Part shown: positions 37,928 through 43,406 of the stretch, piece by piece
How the letters are laid out: each line of letters begins with the position of its first letter
Numbering within the stretch: the stretch's first letter is position 1
From: a virus
IMG/VR virus record: IMGVR_UViG_3300029908_000004
Span: 1-43,457 of that record
Strand: one strand, 5' to 3'
DNA: 43,457 nucleotides
Made by a program: the position numbers and the translations under genes
Notes under the pieces: model-generated
The model's database searches: none
What the model was told of the DNA's origin: nothing
The model's input: the letters and a program-made list of their open reading frames with translations, nothing else

Positions 37928-38104
37928 TTAGTCCTGTACTGCTATCACGTATTCTAAGAGACCTATTAGATCCTGAGCTATGCTTTTTAGCATAGCGGCT
38001 CCAACAACATCTCCTTTTTCTCGTAAATGTTTATCTAACAGCTCAAATCCATTGACAAACATTTCCGCTTGAGCTTCTGCTTCTTCTTGGGTTAACTCTG
38101 GCAT
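37928..38104 (-). CDS. Hypothetical helical protein (58 aa)
   Basis: AAGGA stands 6 nt before the ATG. The protein is helical (MPELTQEEAEAQAEMFVNGF, then LREKGDVVGAAMLKSIAQDL). It exactly fills the space between tRNA-Phe and tRNA-Lys(CTT). No family is recognised. Confidence 0.6.
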   Translation of the reverse strand: MPELTQEEAEAQAEMFVNGFELLDKHLREKGDVVGAAMLKSIAQDLIGLLEYVIAVQD

Positions 38105-38119
38105 ATCATATCCTTTGTA

Positions 38120-38197
38120 TGGTGGCTAGAGAGGGAGTTGAACCCCCGACACACGGATTTTCGGTCCGCTGCTCTACCGAGACTGAGCTATCTAGCC
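38120..38197 (-). tRNA. tRNA-Phe (GAA) with C33
   Basis: Acceptor GGCTAGA/TCTAGCC, anticodon stem GCGGA/TCCGT with loop CCGAAAA (GAA), T-arm GGGGG/CCCTC with TTCAACT, discriminator A, encoded CCA. Position 33 is C, not U. Confidence 0.88.
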
Positions 38198-38206
38198 ATA
38201 TTTAAA

Positions 38207-38281
38207 CTACGATTTTCTGTTAAGGAATCGTTCTAACACTACGAAAATAATGAACATAACTAATACTAAAACAATAGTCAT
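38207..38281 (-). CDS. Tiny membrane peptide (24 aa)
   Basis: AAAGG stands 5 nt before the ATG. The peptide MTIVLVLVMFIIFVVLERFL plus NRKS is one hydrophobic helix with a basic end. Lone transmembrane peptides of this size are found in many phages; a role in lysis control or host membrane change is only a guess. Confidence 0.5.
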   Translation of the reverse strand: MTIVLVLVMFIIFVVLERFLNRKS

Positions 38282-38308
38282 AATTACCTTTATGTATTAA
38301 GTCTTATG

Positions 38309-38376
38309 TTGTAGTAGTTATAGTACAGATTCTGGATGGGCCTGAGGTCTAGAATTTATAACTACAACTACTACAA
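38309..38376 (-). repeat. Long inverted repeat after the PTH2-like gene
   Basis: TTGTAGTAGTTATA (38309-38322) pairs with a right arm at 38357-38376 over 14 bp, with a 6-nt bulge that looks like a local AACTAC duplication. A second, inner stem (TCTGGA/TCTAGA) lies in the loop. It follows the PTH2-like stop and may end its transcript or shield the RNA from exonucleases. Confidence 0.45.
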
Positions 38377-38380
38377 GCTC

Positions 38381-38899
38381 TTACAAGCTCTGGCGTTGGG
38401 AGATAGGTACTGCTGAGTTACATAACCACAAAGGTAAGTAGTCTGTTATACCTACTAGCCTAGAACTTTCTATTGGTTCTGTACAAATAGCTGTTAGTAC
38501 TAGTCCATCTATTCCATATATCTTCGGATTCTGATCATGGAAGGCATGGATAGGTATAAAAGCTTTGTTTAATAATGTTACTACATGCCATAGTTCATCA
38601 CTATTTCTGGCACCTAGTATCACTGTTGTAATAGGTATTATATCATCGGCCCTAGAGAATTTCATTAAACTAATAAGTCCTGGAGCGATACCCTTCTTCT
38701 TTCCCTTAGTTCTAGCATTATGTTCTTGAACTCTATCTAGGGAAACTCTCATCTTAGATACGACATGAGCTACTTGAGCAGCCGCTCTACCCCAATCTTG
38801 AGGTATGGTTCTACGAATTCTACGTGTAGTAAGGTGAGAAAATATTTCTACTTGTACTGTCTCAGCAACCACTACTACTATTCTTTTCTCTTCTGTCAT
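38381..38899 (-). CDS. Peptidyl-tRNA hydrolase 2-like protein
   Basis: The 172-aa sequence follows the PTH2 order: a basic helix with WGRAAAQVAHVVSKMR (family GK.AAQ..HA), then PITTVILGARNSDELWHVVT (K.vl.v.se.eL..L), IPIHAFHDQNPKI (D.g.tq) and TAICTEPIESSRLVGITDYL (T..aigP...E.id.vTg.L.L). PTH2 frees tRNA from stalled peptidyl-tRNA. Some conserved residues differ, so it is a divergent member and activity is not certain. It fits the translation genes nearby. Confidence 0.65.
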   Translation of the reverse strand: MTEEKRIVVVVAETVQVEIFSHLTTRRIRRTIPQDWGRAAAQVAHVVSKMRVSLDRVQEHNARTKGKKKGIAPGLISLMKFSRADDIIPITTVILGARNSDELWHVVTLLNKAFIPIHAFHDQNPKIYGIDGLVLTAICTEPIESSRLVGITDYLPLWLCNSAVPISQRQSL

Positions 38900-38901
38900 A
38901 T

Positions 38902-39111
38902 CTAATCCTTGAAGGAAGAAGGAGAGTCAGATATTATTATTTCTGTTGGTGGTTCTACAGGATAAGCATTTACCGCGTCAAGAATAAACTTCATTACATG
39001 ACTACGATCACAGGCAAGTCCAACTGGTTCTCCATCGGCTGAAATGATTTCCATTCCTTCTTGCTTCCATGGTCGTGGTGGTACCTTAGGTAGTCGTATT
39101 GTTCTACTCAT
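38902..39111 (-). CDS. Hypothetical protein (69 aa)
   Basis: Basic, Pro-rich start (MSRTIRLPKVPPRPWKQEGM) and an acidic end. Not recognised. It ends 3 nt before the PTH2-like gene and is probably translated with it. Confidence 0.6.
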   Translation of the reverse strand: MSRTIRLPKVPPRPWKQEGMEIISADGEPVGLACDRSHVMKFILDAVNAYPVEPPTEIIISDSPSSFKD

Positions 39112-39127
39112 AAATCCTTTGAAGTAA

Positions 39128-39155
39128 TGGCGGTAGAGAGGAGAGTCGAACTCCT
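39128..39155 (-). pseudogene. tRNA 3'-half remnant
   Basis: A complete T-arm (AGGAG/CTCCT, TTCGACT), 3' acceptor strand CTCTACC, G, and CCA. The 26 nt upstream do not form a 5' half; the intact tRNA-Ser(TGA) lies directly before. Confidence 0.5.
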
Positions 39156-39181
39156 AAGTCCGGTTAGGGTACTATAGTTTA

Positions 39182-39274
39182 TGGAGGAAGCGGTCCGATT
39201 CAAACGGACGGACCCCATCATTGGGCATCGGAAGTTTTCAGGACTTCTGCATTAGTTCGCTCTGCCACGCTTCC
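39182..39274 (-). tRNA. tRNA-Ser (TGA) with C33
   Basis: Class II: acceptor GGAAGCG/CGCTTCC, anticodon stem GAAGT/ACTTC with loop CCTGAAA (TGA), long variable arm with GCCC/GGGG, T-arm GTCCG/CGGAC, discriminator T, encoded CCA. Position 33 is C. Confidence 0.87.
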
Positions 39275-39280
39275 AATAAC

Positions 39281-39372
39281 CGGTAACCTCTGTTTCTAAC
39301 TGAAAATTGGACCCCTCAGTTATGCGTCGGACTAGCTAGAACGAGTTGATGCTACGCCCCATCACCGGTTAC
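39281..39372. other. tRNA-sized three-stem structure, no gene
   Basis: GTAACC (39283-39288) pairs with GGTTAC (39367-39372). Inside are AACTGA/TCAGTT (39298-39303, 39316-39321) and GCGT/ACGC (39324-39327, 39354-39357) with the palindrome CTAGCTAG in its loop. The whole is tRNA-sized but has no T-arm or CCA. It may be a decayed tRNA or a small structured RNA. Strand is not clear. Confidence 0.35.
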
Positions 39373-39397
39373 TACAACAACTCTAATTACTTATAAT

Positions 39398-39485
39398 TGG
39401 AGGAAGGAGAGGGAGTCAGACTCTCAAGTCCCTTACGGGCACCCTGAGTTTCTAGCTCAGTTGGCTTATCGATGCCTACCCTTCC
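39398..39485 (-). tRNA. tRNA-Ser (AGA)
   Basis: Class II: acceptor GGAAGGG/TCCTTCC, anticodon stem CTGAG/CTCAG with loop CTAGAAA (anticodon AGA, unusual A34), long variable arm, T-loop TCTGACT, discriminator T, encoded CCA. Its first 10 nt overlap the end of the gene at 39476. Confidence 0.85.
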
Positions 39486-39859
39486 TTTAATTCTAATTTC
39501 TTACAATTACATTCATTACATGCAGAATTATCATAATTATGAGACCAATAGAAATGTCCACAAATACATGTGTCTATTCCTATTGACATGAATGGTGTTA
39601 TTTGATGAAGAAGCACTTGATCTTGTTTCAAGAACCTATATAGAGAAGATCGCTTCTCTGTTCGACATCTTTTTGCATTAGGATTAAGTATTGTATGCAT
39701 CAAATCTAACAAATCTAATCCTAATGTTCTAGAACCACAGAACTTTTTATCCTTACTAACTTTCTTTAACAAGTGTAAGGCTAAAGTATCCCTGTCCTCT
39801 TGTGGTAATTGTATACGCTTCTGACTATAAAAATTCGCTAATATCTCTAATCTTTTCAT
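39476..39859 (-). CDS. Zinc-tail paralog A (127 aa)
   Basis: Helical body (LALHLLKKVSK..., LLDLMHTILNPNAKRC) and a C-terminal Cys/His motif CICGHFYWSHNY...CNECNC. It is a paralog of the gene at 40414 (same order: LAL.L, IL.P, FL/QLK.D.VLL.Q..PF, C.CGH..(F/S)H(N)Y). Function unknown. The stop TAG lies in tRNA-Ser(AGA). Confidence 0.65.
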   Translation of the reverse strand: MKRLEILANFYSQKRIQLPQEDRDTLALHLLKKVSKDKKFCGSRTLGLDLLDLMHTILNPNAKRCRTEKRSSLYRFLKQDQVLLHQITPFMSIGIDTCICGHFYWSHNYDNSACNECNCKKLELKEG

Positions 39860-40167
39860 GGTGTTATAGATGTTATCTTTGGTAGAGTTGGTAGTTCTCT
39901 AGGTGATAGTGTTGGTAAACAAGGTTCATGTAATACTAATGTGGGCTGGATAAGGAGCGTCTTGTTCTTAGAGAATCGTTTGTAATATTCGATCCAAATA
40001 GCAGCATCCTGATTGGAACTTTCTAAAGCTGCATCCCAAACAAGGCTACATTCAGCCCAATGTCCGTGCCCAACGAACCCTGTGACACCTTCCATCCAAA
40101 CCACTCTGCACTTATTTTTGGCGAACGCAGAAGAACATAGTAGAAGTATAATTAATAGTTTTTTCAT
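39856..40167 (-). CDS. Exported hypothetical protein (103 aa)
   Basis: A classic signal peptide, MKKLLIILLLCSSAFA, with likely cleavage before KNKC. The mature part has a few Cys and a Pro-rich end (PTLSPRELPTLPKITSITP). It might be a periplasmic or secreted phage protein; role unknown. A lipobox is not clear. Overlaps both neighbours by 4 nt. Confidence 0.65.
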   Translation of the reverse strand: MKKLLIILLLCSSAFAKNKCRVVWMEGVTGFVGHGHWAECSLVWDAALESSNQDAAIWIEYYKRFSKNKTLLIQPTLVLHEPCLPTLSPRELPTLPKITSITP

Positions 40168-40493
40168 TTACTAGACCCTATCTTACAATCACAACCAAAT
40201 GTTTCTGGTTGTGATACCTCAGTTATGAAGCGGTCTGGGGCTCTTCTTGGTTTATCACATACCGAACAAACTTTTCCTGCTCCACAACAATCCTCGCAGG
40301 TAGTGGTCTTACCATGACAGTAGACACACACTTTTGTTGGTGGGAGTAACACGTCTAACTCATCTACTTGAATGGCAAGATTATCCAAAGTAATCCATTC
40401 ATTTTTGTCGTAGTTAGCAGGCCTCTCTGATGTACACCCACGAGCTTTCCCCCATAGATGTACTACTAAGCTGTGCATACTTTGTTTGTTCAT
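40164..40493 (-). CDS. DnaJ-like zinc-finger protein (109 aa)
   Basis: The middle CVYCHGKTTTCEDCCGAG then KVCSVCDKP follows the CxxCxGxG-like repeat of the DnaJ zinc domain, without J-domain. The family binding unfolded proteins or nucleic acid is only a resemblance. It overlaps the upstream gene by 80 nt, so a later start (ATG at 40478) is possible. Confidence 0.55.
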   Translation of the reverse strand: MNKQSMHSLVVHLWGKARGCTSERPANYDKNEWITLDNLAIQVDELDVLLPPTKVCVYCHGKTTTCEDCCGAGKVCSVCDKPRRAPDRFITEVSQPETFGCDCKIGSSK

Positions 40494-40926
40494 GAGGTTT
40501 CTCCCTAGAACCCAGACTTGATTTTGAGCTCTTCACACTTACCCTTGGCTTTACCGCGTGTTCACAACCAGTGCACTTCCATTTTTTACCTATGTAATCA
40601 TGATTAAAGGATATATGCCCACATTCACAATATGGATCGTAATCACATATGAAAGGGCTTAGTTGTCCTAATAACACTGGGTCGTCTTTCTTTAGCTGAC
40701 GGATAAAGTTAGATTGTTTAAATAATAAAACTTTACTCTGTGTTGGATCTAGTATAGCCCTCGTCGTCTCTGCTAAGTCTTTTATAGAGGCGTTGGTGTC
40801 CCAGATATGCTCGTTGGTTAAAGACCACTTGAACAAGAATAACGCTAAGGCTTCCCTAAGTGCAGTGTCCATTACTATAGTCTGTTTACTATAGTCTTCC
40901 ATAATTTGTTGATATTTAGATTTCAT
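40414..40926 (-). CDS. Zinc-tail paralog B (170 aa)
   Basis: Paralog of the 39476 gene with LALFLFKWSLTNEHIWDTNA, AILDPTQSKV, LKKDDPVLLGQLSPFICDYD and CECGHISFNHDY...CTGCEH. The last 40 residues are Ser/Lys-rich and overlap the next gene, so they may be a later extension. Function unknown. Confidence 0.6.
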   Translation of the reverse strand: MKSKYQQIMEDYSKQTIVMDTALREALALFLFKWSLTNEHIWDTNASIKDLAETTRAILDPTQSKVLLFKQSNFIRQLKKDDPVLLGQLSPFICDYDPYCECGHISFNHDYIGKKWKCTGCEHAVKPRVSVKSSKSSLGSREKPHEQTKYAQLSSTSMGESSWVYIREAC

Positions 40927-40936
40927 AATATATGTT

Positions 40937-41005
40937 TGGAGCTATCGAAGAGTCTCGAACTCTTGAGTTTTATTTGTAGATTAAAATTGTAGCTGAACTC
41001 CCTCA
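40937..41005 (-). pseudogene. tRNA-like sequence with abnormal 5' half
   Basis: A normal T-arm (AAGAG/CTCTT with TTCGAGA), 3' acceptor strand CGATAGC, discriminator T and CCA. The 5' half is wrong: no strand pairs well with the acceptor (GTTGAGG matches five of seven), and the anticodon region (around AATCTAC) lacks a proper stem. Probably a decayed tRNA. Confidence 0.4.
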
Positions 41006-41006
41006 A

Positions 41007-41270
41007 CTATAAAACCATTATCTTGTCACATTCAGCTTTGTTCTTTTCTTCTTTTAGTCTTGCATCTTCTACAAGGAATGGAAGATATAATCGTTCGGCA
41101 TATTCTAGCTTAGCATTTAGCTGGGCTATTTTGTAGTTGTACGCCTCTACTTCAAGGATATCCGGGCCTACTACACTCCATGCACTAGGATTATATAATT
41201 CTCTTATTTCTTTACGACAGTTAACTATCGTTGTTCCTAATTCTTTTCTTATTGATTCAAGTGTCCACAT
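41007..41270 (-). CDS. Hypothetical helical protein (87 aa)
   Basis: Helical, charged (MWTLESIRKELGTTIVNCRK, YNYKIAQLNAKLEYAERLYL, DARLKEEKNKAECDKIMVL). Probably a small coiled coil. No family is recognised. Confidence 0.6.
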   Translation of the reverse strand: MWTLESIRKELGTTIVNCRKEIRELYNPSAWSVVGPDILEVEAYNYKIAQLNAKLEYAERLYLPFLVEDARLKEEKNKAECDKIMVL

Positions 41271-41277
41271 ATATGTA

Positions 41278-41305
41278 TGGAGCTGAGAGTCGTGATTGAA
41301 CGGAC
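41278..41305 (-). pseudogene. tRNA 3'-half remnant
   Basis: A weak T-arm (GTCCG, loop TTCAATC, ACGAC), 3' acceptor strand TCTCAGC, discriminator T and CCA, lying 16 nt after the intact tRNA-Thr. No 5' half is present. Confidence 0.4.
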
Positions 41306-41319
41306 GCTAGCTTATAAGT

Positions 41320-41394
41320 TGGAGCTACCAGAGAGATTTGAACTCCCGATTGACTGATTACAGATCAGTTGCTGTTCCACTGAGCCATGGTAGC
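41320..41394 (-). tRNA. tRNA-Thr (TGT) with C33
   Basis: Acceptor GCTACCA/TGGTAGC, anticodon stem ACTGA/TCAGT with loop TCTGTAA (TGT), T-arm GGGAG/CTCTC with TTCAAAT, discriminator T, encoded CCA. Position 33 is C. Confidence 0.88.
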
Positions 41395-41471
41395 TAATAA
41401 GACTTTCCTTTTGGTGACCGGTGGGTTGGGGTGCATGATGGGAGTCGATTGACACTTTCGACTAAGTTATT

Positions 41472-41484
41472 CTATACTATATAG
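41472..41484 (+). promoter_or_regulatory. CTATACTATATAG motif before + strand endonuclease
   Basis: Identical over 12 bases to the motif before the other plus-strand endonuclease (3597-3608). It begins 17 nt before the ATG at 41489. It should drive this lone plus-strand gene. Confidence 0.5.
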
Positions 41485-41488
41485 TTAT

Positions 41489-42154
41489 ATGATAACCCTA
41501 AGTATGGAACAATTTACCAAACTAAATAGTCGCTCACCAGTAGAATGTAAATGTGAACAATGTAACAGTCTTTTCTACAGAGTAAAACATGATTTACAGA
41601 CAGCTATTCGTAGGAAAGAACCAATATCATTTTGTTCGCCGAAGTGTTATGGTTTATACAGAAACACTAAGACTACTGTCAAATGTTTATGGTGTAAGTC
41701 TGAAGTAGTTAGAATACCAACTACTAAGAATGTCTTCTGTTCGAGATCGTGTTCTGCAAAATATAATAACACACATAAAACATTTGGGACTAGAAGATCG
41801 AAACTTGAGAGATTTCTAGAAGAACAAATAAAATTATCGTACCCCAATTTGGAGCTTATATGCAATAGCAAATCAGTCATCGGTTCAGAGTTAGATTTCT
41901 ATTTCCCGAGGCTCAGATTGGCGATAGAACTCAATGGTATTCTGCACTACGAACCAATCTATGGGACAGATAAATTCTCTAAAATTGTTGACAATGATAG
42001 ACAAAAAGTTAGATTATGTGAAGCTATGGGTATTGAGCTAGCAGTTATTAATTCTTCGTCATGTTCACGCATGAGCGCAGTATTTAAAACTAAGTATTTG
42101 GGGATAACACGTGAATTAATAGACTCTGTTATTGATAGAGGAAATTTGGGGTAG
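41489..42154 (+). CDS. EDxHD/Vsr-like homing endonuclease on the plus strand
   Basis: This 221-aa protein has two N-terminal zinc modules (CKCEQCNSLFYRVKHDLQ...FCSPKC and CLWCKSEV...FCSRSCSAKY). A Vsr-fold nuclease follows: SKLERFLEEQIKLSYP, SELDFYFPRLRLAIELNGIL and HYEP, then DNDRQKVRLCEAMGIELAVI. The E, D..E and H pattern fits the EDxHD homing endonucleases such as I-Bth0305I. It lies alone on the plus strand between tRNA-Thr and tRNA-His and its stop overlaps the 3' end of tRNA-His. No interrupted gene is visible beside it, so it may target a tRNA or intergenic site. Confidence 0.8.
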   Translation: MITLSMEQFTKLNSRSPVECKCEQCNSLFYRVKHDLQTAIRRKEPISFCSPKCYGLYRNTKTTVKCLWCKSEVVRIPTTKNVFCSRSCSAKYNNTHKTFGTRRSKLERFLEEQIKLSYPNLELICNSKSVIGSELDFYFPRLRLAIELNGILHYEPIYGTDKFSKIVDNDRQKVRLCEAMGIELAVINSSSCSRMSAVFKTKYLGITRELIDSVIDRGNLG

Positions 42155-42221
42155 ATAGAGAGGTTCAAACTCTCGCTAAGGGAGCCACAGACCCTCGTGC
42201 TTTCATTACACTATACCTACC
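42147..42221 (-). tRNA. tRNA-His (GTG)
   Basis: Acceptor GTAGGTA/TATCTAC with an encoded G at -1 opposite C73, both His-specific; anticodon stem AGGG/CCCT with loop CTGTGGC (GTG), T-arm GAGAG/CTCTC with TTTGAAC, CCA encoded. It reads CAU and CAC, the two codons of the putative bypass at 27251. Confidence 0.88.
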
Positions 42222-42236
42222 ATACTAAAAACTCCG

Positions 42237-42285
42237 TCGTCAGAGGTGCCACAGACCAGCGCCTCACCGTTTGGCTTCACGCACC
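42237..42285 (-). pseudogene. Partial tRNA-His-like 5' fragment
   Basis: A D-arm-like GCC...GGC and the loop CTGTGGC (same as in the intact tRNA-His next to it) follow GGTGCGT. The T-arm and 3' acceptor are missing. GGTGC can also pair with GCACC at its end. A truncated neighbour of tRNA-His. Confidence 0.35.
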
Positions 42286-42288
42286 ATG

Positions 42289-42492
42289 TTAATATTTTGA
42301 AAGTTGTTCCATATTTCTATGTACTATTGACTTATTTGTTAGTTTAACATAACAGTAACCCGGATTACTGGAATAGTACATAACCTTACCTACCCGACCC
42401 CTCAGATTATCATTGTCACCTATGAGTATTACGTCATCACTAATATTTAGCTTGGGGAGTATTGGATTAGTCCAAATTATTATACGATCAAT
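42289..42492 (-). CDS. MDR-family paralog 1 with an ATT start (67 aa)
   Basis: The three intact relatives downstream begin M-D-R-[IM]-C-[IL]; here the frame reads ATT-Asp-Arg-Ile-Ile-Ile-Trp with AAAAAGG 6 nt upstream, so ATT is the likely start. The upstream TTG at 42510 would add MPKRYN and lies inside the previous gene. The body (VILIGDNDNLRGRVGKVMYY) looks like a KOW/SH3-type barrel. Function unknown. Confidence 0.65.
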   Translation of the reverse strand: MDRIIIWTNPILPKLNISDDVILIGDNDNLRGRVGKVMYYSSNPGYCYVKLTNKSIVHRNMEQLSKY

Positions 42493-42493
42493 G

Positions 42494-42724
42494 TTATACC
42501 TTTTTGGCAATGGAACTCAAATATTCTATACAATCTTTGTCAAGTTCTACTGCGTATTGATAAGCAAACAAAGCTAATACGTGGGACAGCCTTTGTTCAT
42601 TATCAGTCCCTTCATGTCTTATAACTAAATCCCTTATACCGCCTCGCTTTAAGAAAGATTCTGCTTCTTTTATTAACTTACCTTCTAAAACTGTGGTAGG
42701 AAATGGTTCGCCTAGTCTCCACAT
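42494..42724 (-). CDS. Hypothetical helical protein (76 aa)
   Basis: Start is ATG 42724 (MWRLGEPFPT) with AGGA 5 nt upstream; the longer frame to 42805 overlaps the next gene by 74 nt. Helical protein (LEGKLIKEAESFLKRGG, VLALFAYQYAVELDKDCIEY). Not part of the MDR family. Function unknown. Confidence 0.6.
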   Translation of the reverse strand: MWRLGEPFPTTVLEGKLIKEAESFLKRGGIRDLVIRHEGTDNEQRLSHVLALFAYQYAVELDKDCIEYLSSIAKKV

Positions 42725-42731
42725 ATCTATC

Positions 42732-42974
42732 CTATATTCTCTCCAGAAATTCTTCTGGGACACAATATACCTTTGAATTAAAGAATGCATCATAGTACTC
42801 AACATAATAGTTACAATTTAAGTTGATTGGACCATTGTATGTAGGAGAGTAGGTACGAGAACATATAATCTTTACTAGTGAGTGTGATGGTATTTGTGTA
42901 TATCCTGTTTTCGTTAACGCGAAGGCACCATAACGAAAGGGTTCAGGCTTGATTAATATACATATCCTATCCAT
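42732..42974 (-). CDS. MDR-family paralog 2 (80 aa)
   Basis: MDRICILIKPEPFRYGAFAL at the start and VPEEFLERI at the end, the family ends. The middle (YTQIPSHSLVKIICSRTYSP, YYVEYYDAF) is beta-rich. Small beta barrel likely; function unknown. Overlaps the next upstream paralog by 8 nt. Confidence 0.65.
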   Translation of the reverse strand: MDRICILIKPEPFRYGAFALTKTGYTQIPSHSLVKIICSRTYSPTYNGPINLNCNYYVEYYDAFFNSKVYCVPEEFLERI

Positions 42975-43185
42975 GGCACGCCCTCTCTAACTGTTCAGCC
43001 GCCACCAAGAGACACCTTCCTGTCCGTAATTCTTCAATCAAGAAAAGAATATTACTAATACTATCATTGAGGGGAAATTGTACTATAAAAATACTGCCTT
43101 TATTAGGTCCACTTATAAAAGTTACTGCTTCTCCAGCTTCCAGTTTGGTAGGTCTTGGACCATTATATAAACAAATTCTATCCAT
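42967..43185 (-). CDS. MDR-family paralog 3 (72 aa)
   Basis: Begins MDRICLYNGPRPTKLEAGEA, then VTFISGPNKGSIFIVQF (KOW-like turn) and ends AAEQLERA. Same pattern as its neighbours: a short conserved head, a variable barrel, and an E-x-L-E-R end. Confidence 0.65.
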   Translation of the reverse strand: MDRICLYNGPRPTKLEAGEAVTFISGPNKGSIFIVQFPLNDSISNILFLIEELRTGRCLLVAAEQLERACHG

Positions 43186-43186
43186 A

Positions 43187-43393
43187 TCACAATCTTTCTA
43201 TATACTTAGATGGAATAATATACCTCTGGCCATTTCTTATGATTTCACAGCATTCATCATTTAAATATATGAGGCCCTTTAGATAAATGTCTGTTATTAC
43301 CCCAGTAAATTCATAGCCAGATCCTGCTCGTACGTTTACTCTAAGACCAACTTCAAGATTCTTCGGTATATGCCAGATACACATACGGTCCAT
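43187..43393 (-). CDS. MDR-family paralog 4 (68 aa)
   Basis: Begins MDRMCIWHIPKNLEVGLRVN, then VRAGSGYEFTGVITDIYL (KOW-like) and ends IIPSKYIERL. The family members sit head to tail with 1-8 nt between or overlapping, the sign of tandem duplication. Confidence 0.65.
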   Translation of the reverse strand: MDRMCIWHIPKNLEVGLRVNVRAGSGYEFTGVITDIYLKGLIYLNDECCEIIRNGQRYIIPSKYIERL

Positions 43394-43406
43394 AGCATGC
43401 CTCTGG

